Assembly (NCBI GenBank): GCA_937927945.1
Contig: CALEYW010000080.1
Coordinates: 1-64,000, forward strand
Length of the DNA: 64,000 nucleotides
Source of the DNA: an uncultured candidate division WPS-2 bacterium
GTDB lineage: Bacteria > Vulcanimicrobiota > Vulcanimicrobiia > Vulcanimicrobiales > Vulcanimicrobiaceae
Direction: 5' to 3'
The translations under genes and the position numbers were made by a program. Under the pieces are notes generated by a model that did not search any database, was not told the DNA's origin, and worked only from the letters and a program-made list of their open reading frames with translations. Positions 48,808 to 56,401 of this stretch are shown in pieces; within the stretch, counting starts at the first letter, position 1; every line of letters starts with the position of its first letter.

Positions 48808-49602
48808 TCAGTACGTTGTCGAACCGAGCAGGTGCTGCACGAGCAGCAAGATGCGTGCTCCGATGCCCGGCGCGAACTGCACGAACGCGAAGATTCCCCT
48901 GAGCGTCAGTGAAGTTCCGACCAGCACGAACGGGAGTCCCGCGACGATGAGCGCGGCGAGCCAACCGACGTACGGCGCGAACCGGCCGAGCTTGCTCTCG
49001 CGGGTGACGACCGTGCCGCTGAGGAGATCGCCGAGGCGGCGATGGCCGGGCAGCAGCGCGAGCAGTCCTCCGATGCAAAGGATGTCGAGCGGCCGCAGCA
49101 GCGCGCGGACGAACGCGCGAGCGAACCCGACCTTGCGCTCGCGCAGCGCATGCACGTGCAGTCCGAACGCGAGCTTGCCGATCGTCGTCCCGAGCAGCGC
49201 TTCGGCGCAGATGATGTAGATCGTGGCGAGCACGATCCCCATCGCCAAGGTCGCATCAAAGCCTCGCTGCGAATTGGTCGGCAGACCGGTGATCGGATTG
49301 ATCGCGATCAGCGCGTACGCCAGAACGGTGAGCACGCCCGCGACCAAGCCGAGATCGATCGCGAACGCCGCGAGACGCGCGAGCGCATAGGCGAATGGGT
49401 TGCCGACCGGAAAGCGCGGTCCGACCGGTTTGACCACTCGCGGCGGGGCCGGTCCCACGACCACCGCTTCCTCGACCGGGCCGGTTTGATACGTGCCTGG
49501 GCGCGCCGGCGGGGGCACCTCGATCGGCGGCGGCGCCTCTAATGGGGGCGGCGCACCGACGCGGTGCATGGCGACCGTGGGATCATCATCGTTTGGCTGC
49601 AC
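48808..49602 (-). CDS. RDD family membrane protein
   Basis: A 264-residue protein with a ~70-residue cytoplasmic, Pro-rich N-terminus and an RDD domain (ALARLAAFAIDLGLVAGVLT), with helices near TLAMGIVLATIYIICAEALL, FVRALLRPLDILCIGGLLAL and VGWLAALIVAGLPFVLVGTS. The motif GTTIGKLAFGLHVHALRERK is typical. Some RDD proteins act in Na+/H+ or Mrp-related osmotic stress tolerance; here the role is unknown. Starts at ATG 49602. Confidence 0.85.
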   Translation of the reverse strand: MQPNDDDPTVAMHRVGAPPPLEAPPPIEVPPPARPGTYQTGPVEEAVVVGPAPPRVVKPVGPRFPVGNPFAYALARLAAFAIDLGLVAGVLTVLAYALIAINPITGLPTNSQRGFDATLAMGIVLATIYIICAEALLGTTIGKLAFGLHVHALRERKVGFARAFVRALLRPLDILCIGGLLALLPGHRRLGDLLSGTVVTRESKLGRFAPYVGWLAALIVAGLPFVLVGTSLTLRGIFAFVQFAPGIGARILLLVQHLLGSTTY

Positions 49603-49934
49603 TCGGGTCCATCCTCACGCGAACCTACCGGAGGGGAGGGGGCGGTGTTTCGCCGGCCGAGTCGTCGTCGACCAGGACCACGGGATAAGCGTACGAAGCG
49701 CTGGTCATCCTCCCTCACGACTGACCGGGGTCGTCGGTTTCGTTCGTACCGCCGGTTTTTGGCGCCTACGAGGTTCCCATGCGAACATCCGGCTGCCCGA
49801 TCCGCAAGAACCATTGGGTTTCCGCGTCGGCGCTCGTCAGGGTCAATCCCGCCTACAACACCCCCGCCAAGGCCTACATCAGCGCCAAGAACGGGCGCTT
49901 CCCCGCCAAGTAGCGGGACTGCGCGGCGGGCGGA
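49603..49934. other. 332-base gap upstream of the RDD gene
   Basis: Holds the possible small ORF at 49779-49913 and, next to the RDD gene, an unremarkable GC-rich stretch. A purine-rich CGGAGGGGAGGGGGCGG (49629-49645) lies on the plus strand without a convincing start after it. No tRNA, hairpin terminator or promoter was recognised. Confidence 0.4.
49779..49913 (+). CDS. Possible 44-residue basic small protein
   Basis: An ATG-initiated frame of 44 codons (MRTSGCPIRKNHWVSASALV, ending AKNGRFPAK) with a basic, non-hydrophobic composition. A weak GAGG (49770-49773) precedes the ATG. There is no homologue I recognise. It fills part of the gap before the convergent acyl-CoA synthetase gene. Coding status is doubtful. 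Confidence 0.3.
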   Translation: MRTSGCPIRKNHWVSASALVRVNPAYNTPAKAYISAKNGRFPAK

Positions 49935-51545
49935 CTACACGTATCCGCTCGCCGCGGTCGCGCCTTTCTTTCGCAGCTCGGCTTGGCGCAGTTCGACGCG
50001 CCGGATCTTCCCCGAGCGCGTTTTTGGGAGTTCGGCGACGAACTCGATCGCGCGCGGGTACTTGTACGGCGCGGTGACCGTCTTGCAGTGATCCTGCAGT
50101 TCCCTCACCAGCGCGTCGCTCGGTTCGAAACCCGGGCGCAGCACGATGAACGCTTTCACGATGTTGCCGCGATCGGCGTCGGGCGAACCGACGACCGCCG
50201 ACTCCTGCACCGCGGGATGTTCGAGCAGCGCGCTCTCCACCTCGAACGGGCCGATGCGATAGGCGCCCGAGGAGATCACGTCGTCGGCGCGTCCGACGAA
50301 CCAGAAATATCCGTCGTCGTCGACCTGCGCGCGATCGCCCGTGAGGTACCATTCGCCGCGCCGCGACGCCGCGGTCTCCTCATCGTTCTTGTAGTAGCCG
50401 ACGAAGAGCGACGGCGGCCGGCCGCGCAACGCGATGTCGCCGGTCTCGCCCGCCTCGCAGATGGCGCCGTTCTCGTCGACGACCGCGACGTCGTGGCCGG
50501 GTGTCGGCTTGCCCATCGAACCCGGACGCACCGGCACGTTCGGACGGTTCGCGACGAGCAGGGTGTTCTCGCTCTGTCCGTAGCCGTCGAGGATCGTCAG
50601 ACCGAACGCCTTCTTCCAAACTTCGATCACTTCGGGGTTGAGCGGCTCGCCGGCAGAGACGCAGTGCCGTAATTTCGGCAGCTTCCAGCGCGTCCCCAAA
50701 TCTGGCAGCTTCACCTCGAGCCGGTATTCGGTCGGCGCTTGACAGAGCACGTTCACGCCGAGGTCGCGAATCATGTCCATCCGCCGCTCGGCGGCGAACG
50801 GGCTTTCGTCGAGCACGATCGCCGCGCCGCACGACCACGGACCCAGCAGCACGTTCCAGAGCGACTTCGCCCAGCCGGTTCCGGCCGTGCACCACACCAA
50901 GTCGTTCGACTTGACGTCGAACCACGTCGCAGCTTGACTCCGGTTCGCGAACGTCCACGCGACGGTGTGCACGACGCCCTTCGGATCTTTCGTCGTCCCG
51001 CTCGTGTACACGATGTAGGCGATGTCGTCCGGCACGGTCACCTCACCGTCCCACGGCTGCGCGTCGCGCACGAGCGGATCGGCGGCCGTCCACCCGGCGC
51101 GCTCGCCGCCGACGACGAGCCAGGCGCGCAGCGCCGGCGCGTCGGGTCGAATCGCTTCGATCTCCGCCGCGTTGGAGACGTGCCCGACGACGGCGATCGC
51201 GCCGCTGTGCTGCACGCGGTAGAGCAGATCTTTGGCGCGCAGCTGTTCCGCGCTCGGAATCGCCACCGCGCCGATGCGCAACAGCGCGGTCATGCAGAAC
51301 AGCCACTCGGGAATCTTCGGGATGACGACGAGCACCCGGTCGCCCTTGCCGACGCCCGCACCGCGCAGCGCGGCGGCCCAGCGCTTGGTGGCATCGGAAA
51401 CCTTCGCGAAGGTGAACTCACGCCGGGCCATGCTCGCGTCGACGGCAAGCAGCCCGAGACGGTCTTCCTGGGCGAGCCGGTCGACGACGTCGCGCGCGAA
51501 ATTGAACTCGGAGGGGACGTCCCAGGAGAACGCTGCGTCAGCCAT
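49935..51545 (-). CDS. Acyl-CoA synthetase (AMP-forming, medium-chain/acetate-type)
   Basis: A 536-residue ANL-superfamily ligase activating a carboxylic acid via an acyl-AMP to the CoA thioester. Motifs: the P-loop IVYTSGTTKDPKGVVHTVAW, the adenine-binding ILDGYGQSENTLL, the hinge YLTGDRAQVDDDGYFWFVGR and the C-terminal catalytic Lys in LPKTRSGKIRR. The sequence pattern (WCTAGTGWAKSLWNVLLGPW) is that of medium-chain acyl-CoA ligases such as AcsM. Divergent from the small membrane gene at 51586. Confidence 0.92.
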   Translation of the reverse strand: MADAAFSWDVPSEFNFARDVVDRLAQEDRLGLLAVDASMARREFTFAKVSDATKRWAAALRGAGVGKGDRVLVVIPKIPEWLFCMTALLRIGAVAIPSAEQLRAKDLLYRVQHSGAIAVVGHVSNAAEIEAIRPDAPALRAWLVVGGERAGWTAADPLVRDAQPWDGEVTVPDDIAYIVYTSGTTKDPKGVVHTVAWTFANRSQAATWFDVKSNDLVWCTAGTGWAKSLWNVLLGPWSCGAAIVLDESPFAAERRMDMIRDLGVNVLCQAPTEYRLEVKLPDLGTRWKLPKLRHCVSAGEPLNPEVIEVWKKAFGLTILDGYGQSENTLLVANRPNVPVRPGSMGKPTPGHDVAVVDENGAICEAGETGDIALRGRPPSLFVGYYKNDEETAASRRGEWYLTGDRAQVDDDGYFWFVGRADDVISSGAYRIGPFEVESALLEHPAVQESAVVGSPDADRGNIVKAFIVLRPGFEPSDALVRELQDHCKTVTAPYKYPRAIEFVAELPKTRSGKIRRVELRQAELRKKGATAASGYV

Positions 51546-51585
51546 GGGCCGAGGATTCGCAGGGCGGCCCGGCGCACCCCGCCCT

Positions 51586-51813
51586 ATGAAGCTCCCCGAT
51601 TTCGCTCGGATCCTCCGCGCCTCAAACCTGCGCTACGGGAAGTTCCGCGCGCGCGGCGTCCCCGCGATCCTCATCGGCACGAGCGCGATCGTGCTCGCCG
51701 CCGGGACGGTACGGGCCTTGAGGGCCGCCGCGCCGTCACTCGCCGAAGTCGTTCGCGAAACGACGAAGCTGGTGGAAGCCGCGCGCAGCGATCAACGCCG
51801 GCTCAACGCCTGA
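51586..51813 (+). CDS. Small single-helix membrane protein
   Basis: 75 residues from ATG 51586, with a basic N-terminus (MKLPDFARILRASNLRYGKF), one transmembrane helix (VPAILIGTSAIVLAAGTVRAL) and an amphipathic helical tail (ETTKLVEAARSDQRRLNA). Codon choice follows the local GC-rich pattern. No family was recognised. The 219 bases between it and the next gene show no feature beyond the downstream ribosome binding site. Confidence 0.5.
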   Translation: MKLPDFARILRASNLRYGKFRARGVPAILIGTSAIVLAAGTVRALRAAAPSLAEVVRETTKLVEAARSDQRRLNA

Positions 51814-52032
51814 CGCCTGAGGGGTCGGGCGCGTCGCGACGCGGCATGCGCTACGCCGCTGACGACTGCGTCGGCATTCGATGTGCTCGCCTATCGGCCA
51901 TCGAGTGAGCCGCGACGCGGGTTGCGGATCGCCCTCAATCCTCGGAGCGGCCGCAAGATACACTTGGCCGAAGGGCGTGCGTGCGATCGAGCAAAAGGCG
52001 CCTCGTATCCCATCCTCTTTGGAGGAGAAGCC

Positions 52033-52593
52033 GTGACCTCTGTAACGCGTGAGAATGCCGCCGTCCTGTTCCTCGACCTGCAAGACGAGATCGTGAAGAA
52101 CAGTCGCACGCTCACACTCGACCGGCTCCGCCGCACCGCGGGAGCGCTCGCGAAGCTCGCCGCACTGCATCACCTACCGCACTATCTCTCCGCCGTTCCG
52201 CCGGGAGGGCCCTACATGCAGGCCGTGCTCGAGACGGTCGGCAGTCCCGAGCCTCGCATGCGGACGCAAACGTCGGCCTTTGCCGACCCAGTCCTGGTCG
52301 AGTATCTTCGCGCAAGCGCGCGTCGCGTCTTGGTGTTGTCCGGCGTGGCCACGGAAATCGTCGTCCAACGCACGGCCCTCGACGCTCTTGCGGCAGGATA
52401 TGAGGTGCACGTCGCAGTCGATGCGTGCGGCGGTGTCGATACGCGCACGGAGGACGCGGCGTGGAGACGGATCGTGGCCGCCGGAGGCGTTACGAGCTCG
52501 GTGACGACGTTCGCCGCGGAACTGACCGGGGACTTCAGCACGGAACTCGGAGGCGCGACGCTGGGGATCGTTTACGAAACATTGGGCGGCTGA
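52033..52593 (+). CDS. Isochorismatase-like protein lacking the catalytic cysteine
   Basis: A 186-residue member of the isochorismatase/nicotinamidase-like cysteine hydrolase fold from GTG 52033, with GGAGGAG at 52021-52027. The acidic residue motif AAVLFLDLQDEIVKN is in place and the second region reads RMRTQTSAFADP, where the usual Lys is Arg. The catalytic Cys segment (typically T-D-x-C-V-x-x-T) reads TEIVVQRTALDAL, with Val110 where Cys is expected. This suggests a non-hydrolytic relative or a binding protein. It is followed 2 bases later by the DUF2721 gene. Confidence 0.82.
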   Translation: MTSVTRENAAVLFLDLQDEIVKNSRTLTLDRLRRTAGALAKLAALHHLPHYLSAVPPGGPYMQAVLETVGSPEPRMRTQTSAFADPVLVEYLRASARRVLVLSGVATEIVVQRTALDALAAGYEVHVAVDACGGVDTRTEDAAWRRIVAAGGVTSSVTTFAAELTGDFSTELGGATLGIVYETLGG

Positions 52594-52595
52594 CC

Positions 52596-53024
52596 GTGGG
52601 CGGATTCTCGACCGCGCAGGCGGTTATCGCCGCGATGGTAACGCCTGCACTCCTCATCATGGCGTCCAGCTCTCTTATCGCAACCGTCCTCGTGCGTTTG
52701 GCCCGAGTCGTTGACCGAGTGCGCAAGGTGGCCGAGACAGCGCAGGGCGGCGATCCGGCCGAGCTAGACCGCAACGAACGCCGTGCGCTGCTCTCCGAGC
52801 GAGCCCTGCTGCTGTTGTTTGCCGCGGTCATCTCCTTCGTAGTCGCGGGCTTCGTGATCGCGATCGACCACGCCGCCGGTGACGCGTTCTGGTGGCTCCC
52901 GGTGGCCGTCACCACGGCCGGTATGACGCTGCTCGTCGCTGGTTCCGCCGCGATGCTCTCTGAGTGCCGGCTCGGGGTCGCGCAGATCCGCGCCGAAATA
53001 TCGGCGGCGCGGCGCAGCGCTTAA
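52596..53024 (+). CDS. DUF2721 family membrane protein
   Basis: 142 residues from GTG 52596. Three transmembrane helices: AVIAAMVTPALLIMASSSLI, ALLLLFAAVISFVVAGFVIA and WWLPVAVTTAGMTLLVAGSA. The cytoplasmic loop carries the family's LVRLARVVDRVRKV motif. Function unknown. It ends with a 4-base convergent overlap with the formaldehyde dehydrogenase remnant. Confidence 0.85.
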   Translation: MGGFSTAQAVIAAMVTPALLIMASSSLIATVLVRLARVVDRVRKVAETAQGGDPAELDRNERRALLSERALLLLFAAVISFVVAGFVIAIDHAAGDAFWWLPVAVTTAGMTLLVAGSAAMLSECRLGVAQIRAEISAARRSA

Positions 53025-54206
53025 TTATGTGAAAAGCTGCCGTTTGGATCGATGACGTACTTGTGCGGGGCGCCGCGATCGAACTCGGCATAACCCTGGG
53101 GCGCCTGATCCAACGTGATGACCTCCACTCCAACGATATCGGCGATCTTAATGCGATCGTACAAGATGGCCATCATCAGCTCCCGATTGTATTTCATCAC
53201 GGGCGTCTGACCGGTGTAGAACGAGAGCGATTTCGCCCAGCCGACACCAAAACGCAGCATGAGATTGCCGTGCTTGGCGGCTTCCGTGCTAGCCCCAGGA
53301 TCCTCCGTAACGTAAAGCCCCAGGGATGCCGATTGCGCCACCCGCGCGAGTGACGTCCATGGCTGTATTCAGGACGACGGCAGGCTGCGCTTCGCCGCCG
53401 CTTCCGTGCGCCTCAAAGCCTACACAGTCAATAGCGGCATCCACCTCGGGGACACCGAGAATTTGGTGGAGCTGGTCCGGTATAGGCGCGTCGACGGAAA
53501 GGTCGATCGTTTCGAATCCGAAGCGCTTCGCGTGGGCGAGACGCTCCTTGTTCAAATCGGCGACGATGATACAGGCGGCTCCGAGCAGCTGAGATGCTCC
53601 GGCCGCCGCGAGTCCTACGGGTCCGGCACCGGCGATGTATACGGTCGAGCCGGTTCCGACGCCGGCGCTCACGGCGCCGTGATAACCCGTCGGAAGAATA
53701 TCCGTAAGACAGGTCAGATCGAGGATCTTTGCCATCGCTTGGTCTTTGTCCGGAAACTTCAAAAGGTTGAAGTCGGCGTAAGGGACCATGACATAGTTCG
53801 CCTGTCCGCCGGTCCAGCCGCCGAGATCGACGTACCCGTAAGCCCCTCCCGCGCGGCTATGGTTCACGTTCAAGCAAACGTCGGTTTTGCGTTCTTTGCA
53901 GTTGCGGCAGCGTCCGCATGCCACGTTGAACGGTACGGAAACGAGGTCGCCCACCTTGATGAACTCGACGTCGTCCCCGATCTCGATAACCTCGCCGGTG
54001 ATCTCGTGGCCAAGGACCATGCCTCTGGGCGCGGTCGTTCTGCCGCGAACCATGTGCTGATCGCTTCCGCAAATGTTCGAGGACACGATCTTCAAGATGA
54101 CCGCATGCGGAAGCTTGCGATTCTCGTGCTCAAGCTTAGGAAAATCAATCTCCTGGACCGCAACTTTCTCCGGTCCAAGATAGACGACACCGCGATTCTC
54201 TGCCAT
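53021..54206 (-). pseudogene. fdhA: Glutathione-independent formaldehyde dehydrogenase, frameshifted
   Basis: Zinc-dependent, NAD+-linked formaldehyde dehydrogenase of the FdhA type. The N-terminal part (53289-54206) has the catalytic zinc Cys in SSNICGSDQHMVRG, the structural zinc Cys cluster CGRCRNCKERKTDVC and the NAD site YIAGAGPVGLAAAGASQLLG. It reads through GGAIGIPG and then leaves frame. The C-terminal part (LYVTEDPGAST...TGQTPVMKYNREL...PHKYVIDPNGSF) continues in another frame to 53021. The shift coincides with a run CCCC on the plus strand (53318-53321); removing one base would restore a ~395-residue enzyme. Either a fresh mutation or a homopolymer error. Confidence 0.88.
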
Positions 54207-54239
54207 GTGGAACCCCCTTCGGGTGTTTTGTGTACCGAT

Positions 54240-54262
54240 GCGGCCGCGAATGCGGCGGCCGC
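54240..54262. other. GC-rich hairpin between formaldehyde dehydrogenase and F420-reductase-like genes
   Basis: GCGGCCGC (54240-54247) repeats at 54255-54262; because the octamer is self-complementary the two copies can pair as an 8-bp stem with a 7-base loop. No U-run of terminator length follows in either direction (TTTGA on the plus strand), so terminator function is doubtful. Confidence 0.3.
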
Positions 54263-54269
54263 TTTGATG

Positions 54270-54701
54270 TCAGGCGGGCTGCGCGAAATTGCCCGGGCTG
54301 TTCGCGGTACCGCGCCAGGCCGGAGTGCGTTCCCGTTGCGCTTCCGCGAGGCCGCGCCGCACGCCGTCGGCGTCGTGATCCTTCGTGTAGACCGGCGTCC
54401 CCGGCTGCTGCCGCCACGAGTCGTCGAGTCCGCCGGCGTCCACGGCGTCGAAGCCGATCACGCCTGCGAAGAGGTCCGCCGGCAGATCCGGGATGTTCTT
54501 CTCCGGGATCGTCACGATCACGACATCCCCGTTGCGCGCCGCGTCCTGCACCGACACCGCCTTCGCACCGGTTTCGCGTGCAAGTTCTGCAAGCGACCGC
54601 GGTCCTCGTGAGTTGGCGAGGGAGACGTCGTGTCCGACAGCGCGAAAGCGTCGGGTCAACGCTCCGCCGATGTTGCCCGAGCCGATGATACCGATCTTCA
54701 T
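54270..54701 (-). CDS. NADPH-dependent F420 reductase-like protein, internally shortened
   Basis: 143 residues from ATG 54701. The N-terminus MKIGIIGSGNIGGALTRRFR is the NADP-binding fold of F420-dependent NADP reductase-like proteins, and the C-terminus (DDSWRQQPGTPVYTKDHDAD) is the usual family ending. Between them, after LPADLFAGV, about 60-70 residues that carry the middle of the domain in relatives of ~210 residues are missing, in frame. Relatives shorten NADP chemistry to sugar or flavin cofactors; this version is unlikely to fold normally. Divergent from the guanidine operon. Confidence 0.7.
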   Translation of the reverse strand: MKIGIIGSGNIGGALTRRFRAVGHDVSLANSRGPRSLAELARETGAKAVSVQDAARNGDVVIVTIPEKNIPDLPADLFAGVIGFDAVDAGGLDDSWRQQPGTPVYTKDHDADGVRRGLAEAQRERTPAWRGTANSPGNFAQPA

Positions 54702-54902
54702 GCTCGCACCGACACGCCGCACCCTGCGCCGGATTCGCAATCACCTGCTCGATCTTTCGACGATCGGTATGCCCACCCGCTCCTTGCGCAAGTAACCAAC
54801 CAATTGAACGTTGGTGCTCTCGGAGCGACCGGCGCCGTTCGCGGACTCGACAAATGGCCAACGGAACTTGCGCTCGTACGCCTGCAAACAAACGCCGGTA
54901 CC

Positions 54903-55730
54903 GTGTTCGAAAGAATCTCGCTAGACAATCTCTCACCCGACGAGCACCGTGCTCGCTACTTCGAGATGAAGGCGGCAGCGCGCGAACGCGAGGCGGCTTC
55001 CGACCGACTGGGTGCAGCGACGGTGCAAGGGCCGCCGCTTCCGGCCGATGCGATCGTGCTTCGCGAGTCGATCCCGTACGGCTGGTATTGGACCGGGACG
55101 CTCTCCCGCGGCGACGTCTTGCGTATCGTCAACACGAGCGGCACGTGCGGCGTCTCCGCGATGTTTTGGAACGCCGACGACACGAGCGAACGCTACAATG
55201 CGGGGGACACCGTGAAAGTGCAGTGGAACGCGCTGCTGCGCGCCGGACGTGTCTTGCTCTCCGACATGGGGCGCGTTTTGCTCTCTCTTACGGCCGACAT
55301 GTCCGGCCGTCACGACACGCTCGTCGGCGGCAGCACGCCTGCCTCGAACGCGGCGAAGTATGGAGACCGGTACCTGCGGAACACCCGCGACAACTTGCTT
55401 CTCGCTGCCGGAAAGCATGGTTTGACGAAGCGCGACATCGCTCCGTGCGTCACGTTTTTCGCGCCCGTCGTGGCGACGGACGACGGGCGGTTGACGTGGA
55501 GTTCCGGCGATGCTGCAGCAGGCTGCTACGTCGACCTTCGCGCGGAGATGAACGTCCTCGTCGCTCTATCGAACTGTCACCATCCGCTGGCGCCGGGGTC
55601 CTCCCCGACGGGAGCGGTCGAAGCGATCGTTTGGCGCGGGCCGGCAGCCGATGCCGCCGACTTGTGCCGCACGTCCGGGCCGGAAGCGATCCGCGCCTAC
55701 CAAAATACCGACGCGCTCTTTCGCGCGTAA
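54903..55730 (+). CDS. DUF1989 urea carboxylase-associated protein 1 (carboxyguanidine deiminase subunit CgdA type)
   Basis: A DUF1989 protein (the UAAP1 group). Recognisable blocks are IPYGWYWTGTLSRGDVLRIV, FWNADDTSERYNAGDTVKVQ, LLSDMGRVLLSLTADMSGRH, GDRYLRNTRDNLLLAAGKHG and YVDLRAEMNVLVALSNCHHP. Such proteins, formerly of unknown function next to urea carboxylase, are now linked to carboxyguanidine deiminase CgdAB. The start is uncertain: GTG 54903 gives MFERISLDNLSPDEHRARYF, and ATG 54966 is an alternative. It opens the operon, with the UAAP2 gene 18 bases downstream. Confidence 0.85.
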   Translation: MFERISLDNLSPDEHRARYFEMKAAAREREAASDRLGAATVQGPPLPADAIVLRESIPYGWYWTGTLSRGDVLRIVNTSGTCGVSAMFWNADDTSERYNAGDTVKVQWNALLRAGRVLLSDMGRVLLSLTADMSGRHDTLVGGSTPASNAAKYGDRYLRNTRDNLLLAAGKHGLTKRDIAPCVTFFAPVVATDDGRLTWSSGDAAAGCYVDLRAEMNVLVALSNCHHPLAPGSSPTGAVEAIVWRGPAADAADLCRTSGPEAIRAYQNTDALFRA

Positions 55731-55748
55731 GCCGGAAGGAGCTTCACC

Positions 55749-56396
55749 ATGATCGCGAGTGCATCGGCGCCGCTCGACCCCGCGTTGGCAATCTACGACC
55801 GTGAGGTTTCTGCCCGCATGCCGTGGTCGCGGGTTCTTCTCCGCAGCCAAGTCCTGCGGATCGTCGATCTTCGCGGACAACAGGCCGTGGATACCCTCTT
55901 CTACAACGCGCACGATACGGCGGAGCGGTACTGCGCGCAGCAGACGCTGCGAACGCAAGGTTCGGCGTACATCACCGCGGGCACGCAGCTGATCTCGAAC
56001 GACGGCAACGTGATGGCAACGGTGATCGCCGACACCTGCGGGCAGCACGACACCTCGGCCGGTGCTTGCAGCTGTGAGGCGAACACCGTCCGGTTCGGTC
56101 ATCACACGCGGTACATGCACGCCTGTCGCGAGAACTTTCTCTTGGAACTGGCGCGCTACGGCATGACGAAGCGCGACCTCGTCAGCAACATCAATTTCTT
56201 CATGAACGTTCCGATTCTGCCCGACGGCGAGCTGGCGATCACCGACGGATTGTCCGCTCCCGGAAGTTTCGTTGACGTCCGGGCCGAGATTGACGCACTG
56301 TGCGTGATCTCCAACTGTCCGCAGGTCAACAACCCGTGCAACGGCTTCGAACCGACGCCGATACGCGTGCTCGTCTGGGACGCGCCGGGCGCATAG
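55749..56396 (+). CDS. DUF1989 urea carboxylase-associated protein 2 (carboxyguanidine deiminase subunit CgdB type)
   Basis: A 215-residue DUF1989 protein (UAAP2 group) from ATG 55749 with a good AAGGAG upstream. Key parts are LRIVDLRGQQAVDTLFYNAH, the Cys-rich DTCGQHDTSAGACSCEANTV, HHTRYMHACRENFLLELARY and VDVRAEIDALCVISNCPQVN. It would pair with the upstream UAAP1 protein as a heteromeric deiminase that converts carboxyguanidine to allophanate. The carboxylase gene starts 5 bases after its stop. Confidence 0.87.
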   Translation: MIASASAPLDPALAIYDREVSARMPWSRVLLRSQVLRIVDLRGQQAVDTLFYNAHDTAERYCAQQTLRTQGSAYITAGTQLISNDGNVMATVIADTCGQHDTSAGACSCEANTVRFGHHTRYMHACRENFLLELARYGMTKRDLVSNINFFMNVPILPDGELAITDGLSAPGSFVDVRAEIDALCVISNCPQVNNPCNGFEPTPIRVLVWDAPGA

Positions 56397-56401
56397 GCTC
56401 C

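Noticed and set aside
54240..54262. Terminator between the two divergently placed oxidoreductase genes
   Set aside because: The hairpin is strong but no T-run follows on either strand; kept only as a structural note.
54702..54902. Guanidine riboswitch upstream of the carboxylase operon
   Set aside because: I looked for the ykkC-type CUAGGG and AAAAGCCCGGGA-like motifs and for paired ACGR loops; none was seen. Only a TTGCGCAA palindrome and CCAAC/GTTGG arms are present.
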